Shown here: positions 54,172-62,301 of the stretch, piece by piece | Position numbering within the stretch: the first letter of the stretch is position 1 | Layout: every line of letters begins with the position of its first letter | Source of the DNA: Acinetobacter tandoii DSM 14970 = CIP 107469 | Lineage (GTDB): Bacteria; Pseudomonadota; Gammaproteobacteria; Pseudomonadales; Moraxellaceae | Assembly: GCF_000400735.1 (NCBI RefSeq) | Contig: NZ_KE007367.1 | Span: forward strand, 645,882-709,881 | Direction of reading: 5' to 3' | DNA length: 64,000 nt | Made by a program: the position numbers and the translations under genes | Notes under the pieces: model-generated | Database searches by the model: none | The model's input: the letters and a program-made list of their open reading frames with translations, nothing else | Told to the model about the DNA's origin: nothing

Positions 54172-54277
54172 TAAAAAATCAATAGTAATTTTAAATATAA
54201 TTTTAAATAATATTTAATTTTTATATTTTTCATTGATTTATAAATTTTATTTGAAATTTTTCAAAAAACACTTGAAT

Positions 54278-54292
54278 GTAAGTTTAACTGAT
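54278..54292. promoter_or_regulatory. Candidate HcaR site 2
   Basis: GTAAGTTTAACTGAT; its reverse complement ATCAGTTAAACTTAC shares ATCAGTTA-ACT with site 1. It overlaps a possible -10 (ATTATG) of the hcaA promoter, about 50 bases from the hcaA start. Confidence 0.5.
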
Positions 54293-54340
54293 ATTATGTT
54301 GGATACAGAACAAACAAACTGTCATTCAAGGAGTAAGCAC

Positions 54341-55174
54341 ATGACATATGAAAAGCGCTGGGAAACCGTTGATGTTAAAGTTCAAAATGGAATTGCATGG
54401 GTCACATTCAATCGCCCAGAAAAGAAAAATGCCATGAGTCCAACATTGAATCGTGAAATGATTGATGTATTGGAAACTATCGAACTGGATCAAGAGGCTC
54501 GCGTGGTAGTTCTTACAGGTGCTGGCGATTCATGGACTGCGGGCATGGATTTGAAAGAATATTTCCGTGAAGTGGATAGCCAACCAGAAATTGTACAAGA
54601 GCGTATCCGCCGTGATTCTTGTCGCTGGCAGTGGCAATTATTGCGTATGTATTCAAAACCAACCATCGCTATGGTTAATGGATGGTGTTTCGGTGGCGGC
54701 TTCTCCCCGTTAGTGGCTTGTGATCTGGCTATTGCAGCAGACGAAGCAACCTTTGGTTTATCTGAAATTAACTGGGGAATTCCACCGGGCAACTTGGTCA
54801 GTAAAGCAATGGCTGATACTGTTGGACACCGTACCTCTCTGTATTACATTATGACGGGCAAGACTTTCAGCGGAAAAGAAGCGGAAAATATGGGCTTGGT
54901 CAATAAAAGTGTGCCTTTGGCTCAACTTAAAGAAGAAGTCACTGAACTTGCCAATATTTTACTAGAGAAAAACCCTGTGGTATTGCGTACTGCGAAGAAT
55001 GGCTTTAAACGCTGTCGTGAACTCACTTGGGATCAAAATGAAGATTATTTATATGCCAAGTTAGATCAATGTAACCATCGCGATACCGAAGGCGGACGCC
55101 AAGAAGGTCTGAAACAATTCCTAGATGAAAAATCAATTAAACCAGGTTTACAAAGCTACAAGCGTACTGGCTAA
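54341..55174 (+). CDS. hcaA: Hydroxycinnamoyl-CoA hydratase-lyase (feruloyl-CoA to vanillin)
   Basis: 277 residues from the ATG at 54341, marked by AAGGAG; the open frame runs further upstream but lacks a site. Crotonase fold: TFNRPEKKNAMSP, LTGAGDSWTAGMDLKEYF, and active-site Ser122 and Glu142 in NGWCFGGGFSPLVACDLA and GLSEINWGIPPG. It matches the well-studied Pseudomonas enzyme (Ech/HCHL) nearly throughout. It hydrates and cleaves feruloyl-, coumaroyl- and caffeoyl-CoA to the benzaldehyde and acetyl-CoA. First gene of hcaABCD. Confidence 0.95.
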   Translation: MTYEKRWETVDVKVQNGIAWVTFNRPEKKNAMSPTLNREMIDVLETIELDQEARVVVLTGAGDSWTAGMDLKEYFREVDSQPEIVQERIRRDSCRWQWQLLRMYSKPTIAMVNGWCFGGGFSPLVACDLAIAADEATFGLSEINWGIPPGNLVSKAMADTVGHRTSLYYIMTGKTFSGKEAENMGLVNKSVPLAQLKEEVTELANILLEKNPVVLRTAKNGFKRCRELTWDQNEDYLYAKLDQCNHRDTEGGRQEGLKQFLDEKSIKPGLQSYKRTG

Positions 55175-55213
55175 TTTCTGGTTTTTTTAAATGGTTAAGT
55201 AAGGATACAACCC

Positions 55214-56713
55214 ATGAACAATGTACAGTTAAAACAAGATGAATCTATAGACATGCCAAACAGTCCTACGGTGCAATTGCTCATTCACGGGCAATCTGTC
55301 GATGCATCGAATCAGGCAACATTTGAACGGATTAGTCCTATTGATGGTCAAGTCGCCAGTGTTGCGGCGGCTGCGACATTAGCCGATGTTGATTTAGCAA
55401 TAGCATCTGCGGAAAAGGCTTTTCCTATTTGGTCGAAACTTTCTCCTACTGAACGTCGCTTACGTTTACTCAAAGCAGCGGACTTGATGGATGCAAGAAC
55501 AGATCAATTTATTGAAATTGGGATGCGTGAAACAGGTTCAACTGCGACATGGTATGGGTTTAATGTCCACCTTGCTGCCAACATGTTGCGTGAAGCAGCA
55601 GCCATGACCACACAAATGGATGGCAGTCTTATTCCGTCTGATGTGCCGGGAAATATGGCAATGGGGATCCGTGTTCCGTGTGGCGTTGTAGTTGGCATAG
55701 CGCCTTGGAATGCTCCTGTAATTTTACCGACTCGTGCATTAGCAATGCCACTGGCCTGTGGTAATACTGTGGTACTCAAAGCATCTGAAGCTTGCCCTGC
55801 AACACAGCGTTTAATTGGTCAAGTGTTGCATGAAGCAGGACTTGGCGATGGTGTGGTAAATGTCATTACTCATGCTGCTGAAGACGCACCACAAATTGTG
55901 GAACGCTTGATTTCGCACCCTGCGGTCAAACGAATTAATTTTACTGGCTCTACCAAAGTCGGAAAAATTATTGCAGAAACCGCGGCCAAATATTTAAAAC
56001 CTGTTCTACTCGAACTTGGTGGAAAAGCGCCTGTAGTGGTGTTGAATGAAGCTGATGTTGATGAGGCTGTCAATGCAGTTGCATTTGGTGCTTTTTTCAA
56101 CCAAGGGCAAATCTGTATGTCTACCGAACGTGTACTCGTTCAAGATGGGATTGCAGATCAATTTATTGAAAAACTGATTGAAAAGACCCGTACCATTCAT
56201 GCAGGAAATCCAGCATTTAAAGGGCACACTCTTGGGGTATTGGAAAGCCAGCGCGCTGCAAATCGCATTCGACATTTACTTGAGGATGCGCAAAGTAAAG
56301 GGGCAAATTTACCGCTCGGCATTCAAATACAAGACACCACCATGCAACCAACTTTGGTTTTAAATATTCAACCCGAAATGCTGCTATATCGTGAAGAATC
56401 TTTTGGCCCTGTTTGCACGGTACAACGCTTTAGCAACGTTGAAGAAGGCATTGCCGTTGCCAATGACAGTGAATTTGGTTTATCTGCTGCCGTGTTTAGT
56501 CAAAATATTGCACAAGCACTGGATGTTGCAAAACAAATTGACTCAGGTATTTGCCATATTAATGGTGCAACCGTACACGATGAAGCACAAATGCCTTTTG
56601 GTGGAACCAAAGCCAGTGGATACGGACGCTTTGGCAGTAAGGCTTCGATTGCAGAATTTACCGAATTACGTTGGATTACCATTCAAACCCAGCCTCGCCA
56701 TTATCCAATTTAA
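55214..56713 (+). CDS. hcaB: Aromatic aldehyde dehydrogenase (vanillin / 4-hydroxybenzaldehyde)
   Basis: 499 residues, ALDH superfamily. It has IAPWNAPVILPTRALAMPLA with the cofactor region, the NAD-binding INFTGSTKVGKIIAETA, catalytic Glu in LLELGGKAP and catalytic Cys in FFNQGQICMSTERV, and FGGTKASGYGRFG near the end. It oxidises the aldehyde made by HcaA to vanillate, 4-hydroxybenzoate or protocatechuate. AAGGA precedes the start, 39 bases after hcaA. The N-terminus has about 15 extra residues before the core. Confidence 0.92.
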   Translation: MNNVQLKQDESIDMPNSPTVQLLIHGQSVDASNQATFERISPIDGQVASVAAAATLADVDLAIASAEKAFPIWSKLSPTERRLRLLKAADLMDARTDQFIEIGMRETGSTATWYGFNVHLAANMLREAAAMTTQMDGSLIPSDVPGNMAMGIRVPCGVVVGIAPWNAPVILPTRALAMPLACGNTVVLKASEACPATQRLIGQVLHEAGLGDGVVNVITHAAEDAPQIVERLISHPAVKRINFTGSTKVGKIIAETAAKYLKPVLLELGGKAPVVVLNEADVDEAVNAVAFGAFFNQGQICMSTERVLVQDGIADQFIEKLIEKTRTIHAGNPAFKGHTLGVLESQRAANRIRHLLEDAQSKGANLPLGIQIQDTTMQPTLVLNIQPEMLLYREESFGPVCTVQRFSNVEEGIAVANDSEFGLSAAVFSQNIAQALDVAKQIDSGICHINGATVHDEAQMPFGGTKASGYGRFGSKASIAEFTELRWITIQTQPRHYPI

Positions 56714-56802
56714 GGCTTGGACTGGCGTAGAAATAAAATATAAATTGCATGATGCAAAAAATATAAAAGCGCAGTGATGCGCTTTCCATGGAGTGAAAAA
56801 CA

Positions 56803-58680
56803 ATGCAAATGAATGCCACTCAATCACAAGATCGCGAACGACTGGTAAAACTTGGGCGTCATGATATTGATTACGTCTACAAAGATCAGGTTTTGTATCT
56901 GCATCCGAAAGAACAACTAAACAGCTATCCGCAAAAACTGACTGATCGCCTGATTCATTTTGCACAAACCAAACCAGAGCATATTTTTGCGGCAAAACGG
57001 AATACTCAAGGTGAGTGGGTTAAACTCAGTTATGCCGACACCTTGCAACGTGCATGGCATATTGCCCAAGCCTTACATAATCGCAATTTGAGCGAGCAGC
57101 GCCCTTTGCTTATTTTATCGGGCAATGATCTTGAGCATTTAACGCTGTCGATGGCTGCGATGTTGGCTGGTGTTCCATTTTCTGCCATATCCCCTGCTTA
57201 TTCACTGATTTCACAAGATTTTGGCAAACTCAAACATGTTTTCGATGTACTTACTCCGGGTATGGTTTATGCCAATGATGGTCAGGCTTTTGCTAAAGCC
57301 ATTCAAAGTTGCGCCCAAACGGAGATTGAAGTTGTTACCAATAAAGGGATTCTAGGCGAACATGGTTGCACTGCCTTTCAAGAACTATTAGATACGCCTG
57401 TCACGAATGTGCAAGAGCATTATCAAAGTTTAGACGAACATCAAATTGCCAAATTTTTGTTTACTTCTGGTTCGACTAAACTACCGAAAGCTGTTCCAAC
57501 TACACATTTGATGTTAAGTGTAAATCAGCAAATGTTATTACAAACTTTCCCAGAGTTTGAAGAAACACCACCTGTATTACTCGATTGGTTGTCTTGGCAT
57601 CATACCTTTGGTGGTAGCCACAATGTCGGGATCGCCTTATATAACGGCGGCACTATCTATATCGATGATGGTAAACCTGTTGCAGGCAAGTTCGATGAGA
57701 CGATTCGAAACTTAAAAGAAATTTCACCCACAGTTTATTTAAATGTACCCAAAGGTTGGGAAGAACTCACCGATGCACTGGAAAAAGATGCTGAATTGCG
57801 TGATCGCTTTTTTGCCAAAGTGAAAATTCTATTCTTTGCCGGTGCTGCTTTATCCGAAGCGGGTTGGAATCGATTAGACCGAATTGCACAGCAACATTGC
57901 GGTGAAAAAATCCGCATTATGAGTGGCCTTGGCATGACCGAGACAGCCCCCTCTTGTGCCTTTACCACAGGCCCGCGTGTTATGGCAGGCTTTATTGGCT
58001 ACCCTGCACCCGGCTGTGAAATCAAATTGGTTCCATATGGCGATAAACTTGAATTCTGTGTCCGTGGCAAACATGTCATGAAAGGTTATTGGCGCTTAAA
58101 TGAAGATCAGCAAAGTACAGTCTTTGATGAAGAAGGCTTTTTCCATACTGGAGATGCGGTTCGCTTAGTCGATGTCAATGATCCAACTCAGGGCTTGATG
58201 TACGATGGCCGTATTGCAGAAGACTTTAAACTCAATACAGGCACGTTTGTAAATGTTGGTACCTTACGCAATAAAGTGCTGATTCAGGGAAATTTACTGA
58301 TTCAAGATGTCTGTATTACGGGGTCTAACCTAAACGCGATTGGTTTTTTAATTTTTCCCAAACTGGATGCCTGTGCCGATTATGCAGGGCTGTCTTTATC
58401 AGAACATCGCGCTGAAGAAATTTTGAAACATCCAAAAATCCAGCAATGGTTCCGTCAATTCTTGATGCACTACAACAAAGATGCAACAGGAAGTTCCAAT
58501 CGCGTTTCTATGCTGTATCTGCAAACTGAACCACCGCAACTGGATGCGGGTGAAGTCACCGATAAAGGTAATCTCAATCAAGGCAATATTATTAAGCGTC
58601 GTGCCGAGAAAATTGAAGAGTTGTATCAAAAACAGACCGATAATTCGCTGATTATTCGAGTCCCAACTTTAAACAACTAA
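56803..58680 (+). CDS. hcaC: Feruloyl/hydroxycinnamoyl-CoA synthetase
   Basis: 625 residues, ANL ligase of the feruloyl-CoA synthase length. The P-loop is in FLFTSGSTKLPKAVPTTH. Next come HTFGGSHNVGIALYNGG, LGMTETAPSC, and GFFHTGDAVRLVDV with YDGRIAEDFKLNTGTFV in place of the usual RxKD hinge sequence, as is normal in this subgroup. It adds CoA to ferulate, p-coumarate and caffeate using ATP. A 7-bp hairpin AAAGCGC/GCGCTTT (56766-56785) lies just before its GGAG site and may tune translation within the operon. Confidence 0.92.
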   Translation: MQMNATQSQDRERLVKLGRHDIDYVYKDQVLYLHPKEQLNSYPQKLTDRLIHFAQTKPEHIFAAKRNTQGEWVKLSYADTLQRAWHIAQALHNRNLSEQRPLLILSGNDLEHLTLSMAAMLAGVPFSAISPAYSLISQDFGKLKHVFDVLTPGMVYANDGQAFAKAIQSCAQTEIEVVTNKGILGEHGCTAFQELLDTPVTNVQEHYQSLDEHQIAKFLFTSGSTKLPKAVPTTHLMLSVNQQMLLQTFPEFEETPPVLLDWLSWHHTFGGSHNVGIALYNGGTIYIDDGKPVAGKFDETIRNLKEISPTVYLNVPKGWEELTDALEKDAELRDRFFAKVKILFFAGAALSEAGWNRLDRIAQQHCGEKIRIMSGLGMTETAPSCAFTTGPRVMAGFIGYPAPGCEIKLVPYGDKLEFCVRGKHVMKGYWRLNEDQQSTVFDEEGFFHTGDAVRLVDVNDPTQGLMYDGRIAEDFKLNTGTFVNVGTLRNKVLIQGNLLIQDVCITGSNLNAIGFLIFPKLDACADYAGLSLSEHRAEEILKHPKIQQWFRQFLMHYNKDATGSSNRVSMLYLQTEPPQLDAGEVTDKGNLNQGNIIKRRAEKIEELYQKQTDNSLIIRVPTLNN

Positions 58681-58754
58681 ATCACTGAAATAACAGTAAA
58701 AAAACTCAATTTATTTTGGGCTTTACCCTTACTTTTGCCAAAAAAAGGTTAAGT

Positions 58755-59894
58755 ATGCAACAAGATACTGAATTTGAACTGTTTCGCGATAACTATCGCC
58801 GCTTTTTGAAAGAGTTTGTCACTCCACATTATGAGCAATGGGAAGAAGATGGTCTGATTCCGAGACAATTATGGAACCAGTTAGGTGAAAACGGCTTTTT
58901 ATGTGTGGATGTACCTGAAGAATATGGCGGTTATGGCGCCCCCATTCACTATTCTCTGATGCTGGTACAGGAAACTGCACAAGCAGGTTTTACCTCCTTG
59001 GCTGTTGCAATTGGTGGACAAAATGAACTGGTTTCTCCATATATTCAAAACTTAGGCAGTGAAGAACAAAAGCAATATTGGCTACCCAAAATGGTTACTG
59101 GCGAAGTGGTGACTGCGATCGCCATGACGGAAGCCAATGCTGGCTCTGACTTACAAGCCATTCGTACTCAAGCCATTTTGAACGATGACCATTATCTGGT
59201 GGATGGTTCAAAAACCTTTATTTCCAATGGGATACATGCCGACCTCATTGTCTTGGTGGCAAAAACAAATCCTGAAGCTCGAGCAAAGGGTATTTCCCTA
59301 TTATTGGTTGATGCTACATTAGAAGGTGTTGAAAAAGGGCGATCTCTGAAAAAAATTGGACTCCATGCCCAAGACACCGCTGAGTTATTTTTCGATCAGG
59401 TCAAAGTACCTAAGAATCAAAGACTGGGAGAAGAAGGTCAAGGTTTTGCCTACCTCATGCAGGAATTGCCCCGTGAACGTTTAAGTATTTCCATGATGGC
59501 ATTGGGTTCAATTTTAGGTGCGATTGAACTCACCAGTGATTATGTTCAGCAACGAAAAGCCTTTGGTCAACCTTTAAGTCACATGCAAAACACGCGTTTT
59601 GTGTTGGCCAACACGCAAATTAAAGCCAAAGCAGCTCAGGCCTTTGTCGATCAATGTGCGGAACAATATAGTCGAGATGCGTTAAGTGTCAGCCATGTTG
59701 CTGCCTTGAAATGCTTTATTACCGATACTCAATGCGATGTGATTGATCAATTACTGCAATTGTTTGGTGGTTATGGCTACATGCAGGAATATCCAATTTC
59801 ACGTTTCTTTGTCGATGCGCGTGTGCAAAAAATTTACGGCGGCACCAATGAAATTATGAAAGAAATTGTCGCGCGGGAAATGCTCGGAAAATAA
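58755..59894 (+). CDS. hcaD: Acyl-CoA dehydrogenase for hydroxyphenylpropionyl-CoA
   Basis: 379 residues from the ATG at 58755 with AAAGG upstream. It has the FAD and substrate motifs AMTEANAGSDLQAIRTQA, FISNGIHADLIVLVAKT and RQKAFGQ-type QQRKAFGQPLSH. IYGGTNEIM near the end lacks the usual MCAD Glu, so the base is probably the Glu of PRERL near 241, as in isovaleryl- and long-chain-type enzymes. In A. baylyi, HcaD is thought to desaturate dihydro side chains into the hca route. It is 74 bases after hcaC. Confidence 0.85.
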   Translation: MQQDTEFELFRDNYRRFLKEFVTPHYEQWEEDGLIPRQLWNQLGENGFLCVDVPEEYGGYGAPIHYSLMLVQETAQAGFTSLAVAIGGQNELVSPYIQNLGSEEQKQYWLPKMVTGEVVTAIAMTEANAGSDLQAIRTQAILNDDHYLVDGSKTFISNGIHADLIVLVAKTNPEARAKGISLLLVDATLEGVEKGRSLKKIGLHAQDTAELFFDQVKVPKNQRLGEEGQGFAYLMQELPRERLSISMMALGSILGAIELTSDYVQQRKAFGQPLSHMQNTRFVLANTQIKAKAAQAFVDQCAEQYSRDALSVSHVAALKCFITDTQCDVIDQLLQLFGGYGYMQEYPISRFFVDARVQKIYGGTNEIMKEIVAREMLGK

Positions 59895-59976
59895 TTCGTT
59901 TAAACGACAAATGAAGAACAGACCTTGGTTTGAGGTCTGCATGTAAAACAACAATGATATTTCAGGAAGAAATGCA

Positions 59977-61230
59977 ATGCAGTCTAAATTATGGATGTAC
60001 TCTACCCTTATGCTCTCCAGTTCAGTATTTGCTGGTAACTTTATTGATAACAGCACAGTCGATTTAACCACGCGAAATTTTTATTTCGATCGAGATTATC
60101 AAGAGCAGTCTAAATACCCAGCCGCTAAAGACTGGACACAAGGATTTATTCTAAAAGCCAATTCAGGCTATACCGAAGGAACAATTGGTTTTGGGATAGA
60201 TATTTTAGCGACGGCTGGGTTGAAATTGGATGCTAGTGCTGACTATGCAGGAACAGGAAATTTACCACGAGATACTGTGACCAATGAACCTGCTTCCAGT
60301 TATGGGGAAATTGGAGTCACAGGTAAAGCTAAAATCAGTAAAACTGAATTAAAGGTTGGAACACTTCGACCAATGAACCCTGTACTGGTTGCCTCACCTG
60401 CCCGTTTATTACCACAAACCTACCGAGGCATTTCCTTAGAATCGAAAGATATTCCAAATCTGGATTTTCAATCGGCGTATATCGATCAGGTCAATCATCG
60501 TGATTCAACTAACTGGGAAAATCTGCGCATTTCAGCAGTCAATGGTCGCTTTAAAAGTGCCGATACCGACCAACTGTATTATCTAGGTGGTCATTATCAG
60601 CTTATTCCAAGTACCAAACTGACCAGTTTTTATATGGATGTAGAGGATCTATATAACCAGTCCATGTTTGGCATTACCTATAATCACAAATTCAATGACA
60701 GCAATAATTTTAGCTCACAATTACGTTACTACCGCAGCCGTGAAGATGGGCAAGCCAAAGCAGGTTTGGTGGATAACGACCTGATTCATGGTTATTTTGA
60801 ACTGAAACATCAAAATCACAAATTTATTTTGGCGACTTTTCATCATAGTGGCGACACAGCATTTCCATATTTAACGGGCGGAGAAACGGGGCTACTGATC
60901 GATACTTGGCCTGCGGAATTTTTAAATCCCAAAGAGCGTGTTTATAGCTTCCGTTATGAATATGACTTCAAAAACTATGTACCAGGTTTACGTTTCATGA
61001 CCCGTTACACCACAGGCGATAATATTTATGCACCAAATTTGGGTGGAACCGATTTAAAAGAACACGAAACCGATTTTGACATTGGTTATACCGTGCAAAA
61101 CGGGCCATTAAAAAATCTAGGTTTACGTGCTCGCTACGCCATGTATGACAACAACATGCTCTCAACCGCCAACATCAAACCGTCCAACGAAACACGTATT
61201 AACATTGACTACACTTGGAAATTTAAATAA
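59977..61230 (+). CDS. hcaE: OprD-family porin of the hydroxycinnamate cluster
   Basis: 417 residues with a signal peptide (LMLSSSVFAGNF). The OprD start VDLTTRNFYFDRDYQ, AKDWTQGFILKANSGYTEGTIGFG and SPARLLPQTYRGISL parallel vanP throughout, and it ends IDYTWKFK. AGGAAG seven bases upstream. It should admit hydroxycinnamates through the outer membrane. A 7-bp hairpin (59929-59949) separates it from hcaD. It is directly followed by a strong terminator. The vanP likeness suggests the two porins arose by duplication. Confidence 0.87.
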   Translation: MQSKLWMYSTLMLSSSVFAGNFIDNSTVDLTTRNFYFDRDYQEQSKYPAAKDWTQGFILKANSGYTEGTIGFGIDILATAGLKLDASADYAGTGNLPRDTVTNEPASSYGEIGVTGKAKISKTELKVGTLRPMNPVLVASPARLLPQTYRGISLESKDIPNLDFQSAYIDQVNHRDSTNWENLRISAVNGRFKSADTDQLYYLGGHYQLIPSTKLTSFYMDVEDLYNQSMFGITYNHKFNDSNNFSSQLRYYRSREDGQAKAGLVDNDLIHGYFELKHQNHKFILATFHHSGDTAFPYLTGGETGLLIDTWPAEFLNPKERVYSFRYEYDFKNYVPGLRFMTRYTTGDNIYAPNLGGTDLKEHETDFDIGYTVQNGPLKNLGLRARYAMYDNNMLSTANIKPSNETRINIDYTWKFK

Positions 61231-61236
61231 TGCCTT

Positions 61237-61271
61237 GAGGTTCTGCTGTTGCCAGAACCTCTTTTTTTTTT
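61237..61271 (+). terminator. Strong intrinsic terminator inside the hca gene series
   Basis: Perfect 9-bp stem GAGGTTCTG / CAGAACCTC with a 7-base loop and ten T bases. It begins 6 bases after the hcaE stop and ends 15 bases before the next start codon. Confidence 0.85.
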
Positions 61272-61285
61272 GCGAGAAAATTCTA

Positions 61286-61822
61286 ATGAAAAAAATACTC
61301 GGACTTTGCTTTGGCCTGAGCTTATTCAGCCAGAGCTATGCTGAAACGCAATACCATCCGCCAGTACCTCATTTAGAACCACTGGCTCAATTTAGCGTGG
61401 ATTTGAATGCACCTGTTTGGGAGCTTGGAACCACTAGCGATAGCGGCAAACGTCGAATAATTCCAATTACAGGTGGCACCTTCCAGGGGAAACAACTCAA
61501 AGGTCGAATTTTAAATAATGGAGCAGATTGGCAAATTGTGGACAATCAAGGACTTGCCATTATTGATACACGTTACCTGTTAGAAACAGATGATGGCGCT
61601 TTAATTTATTTACAAACCAAAGGTTATCGACATGGCTCAAAAGAAGTGCTGCAACAACTGGCGCAAGGTAAAGATGTCGACCCGAACAAATACTATTTCA
61701 AAATCACCATGCAATTTGAAACCAGCTCACCCAAATATGCGTGGCTGAATCAAACTGTTGCCGTCGGGAGTGCCATGCGTTTAGGCAAAGCCGTAATTTA
61801 TGACGCTTACACGCTGCAATAA
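61286..61822 (+). CDS. DUF3237-type exported protein
   Basis: 178 residues. A signal peptide (MKKILGLCFGLSLFSQSYA) precedes the DUF3237 pattern LEPLAQFSVDLNAPVWELGT, ITGGTFQGKQLKGRILNNGADWQIVD, DDGALIYLQTKGYR and YAWLNQTVAVGSAMRL, a small beta-barrel family of unknown activity often found near aromatic catabolism. The start is the ATG at 61286; upstream frame belongs to hcaE overlap. It starts right after a terminator, so it may depend on partial readthrough or its own promoter. A periplasmic role, perhaps binding a phenolic, is an inference. Confidence 0.75.
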   Translation: MKKILGLCFGLSLFSQSYAETQYHPPVPHLEPLAQFSVDLNAPVWELGTTSDSGKRRIIPITGGTFQGKQLKGRILNNGADWQIVDNQGLAIIDTRYLLETDDGALIYLQTKGYRHGSKEVLQQLAQGKDVDPNKYYFKITMQFETSSPKYAWLNQTVAVGSAMRLGKAVIYDAYTLQ

Positions 61823-61876
61823 GCATCGAAGCTCTATCTATCTTTTCGTCATTATTCGAGGAACGGATCTTTCATT

Positions 61877-62269
61877 ATGACTCCAAGCACTTTAACAAAC
61901 CTTCCCCCCATTCATCATCTTCTGGGAGGTCATAATATCCAATGGAATGCTGACCAGACTGAACTAGAAATTAGTTATGTCGCATTGGACAGCTTTACCA
62001 ATCCGCGAGGCAGTGTAGAAGGTGGCATGGTCTGTGCCATGCTAGATGATGTGATGGGGCTGTTTGCTTATCTTGCCAATAATCAAACTCCAGCAACCAC
62101 CATTAACTTGACTATGGATTTTTTACGTCCCTGCCAAGTGGGAACTGTACTCACCAAATGCCGCTTTACCAAACAAGGCAAAGCCATTCTGAGCCTTGAA
62201 AGCGAAGCATGGCAAAACCAAAAAATGATTGCACGAAGTACCGCCAATTTCATGGTTCTCCAATCTTAA
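61877..62269 (+). CDS. PaaI/hotdog-fold thioesterase
   Basis: 130 residues. It has the hotdog fold with SVEGGMVCAMLDDVMG (central helix) and TTINLTMDFLRPCQVGTV, typical of the PaaI/4HBT group. Members hydrolyse acyl-CoA esters, often rescuing CoA from dead-end aromatic thioesters. In this cluster it would recycle excess hydroxycinnamoyl-CoA. It lies 54 bases after the DUF3237 gene and 32 before the esterase gene, same strand. GGAACG upstream is a fair ribosome-binding site. Confidence 0.8.
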   Translation: MTPSTLTNLPPIHHLLGGHNIQWNADQTELEISYVALDSFTNPRGSVEGGMVCAMLDDVMGLFAYLANNQTPATTINLTMDFLRPCQVGTVLTKCRFTKQGKAILSLESEAWQNQKMIARSTANFMVLQS

Positions 62270-62301
62270 CCTTCAACATTGATTGATATGGAATTTCAAT
62301 A

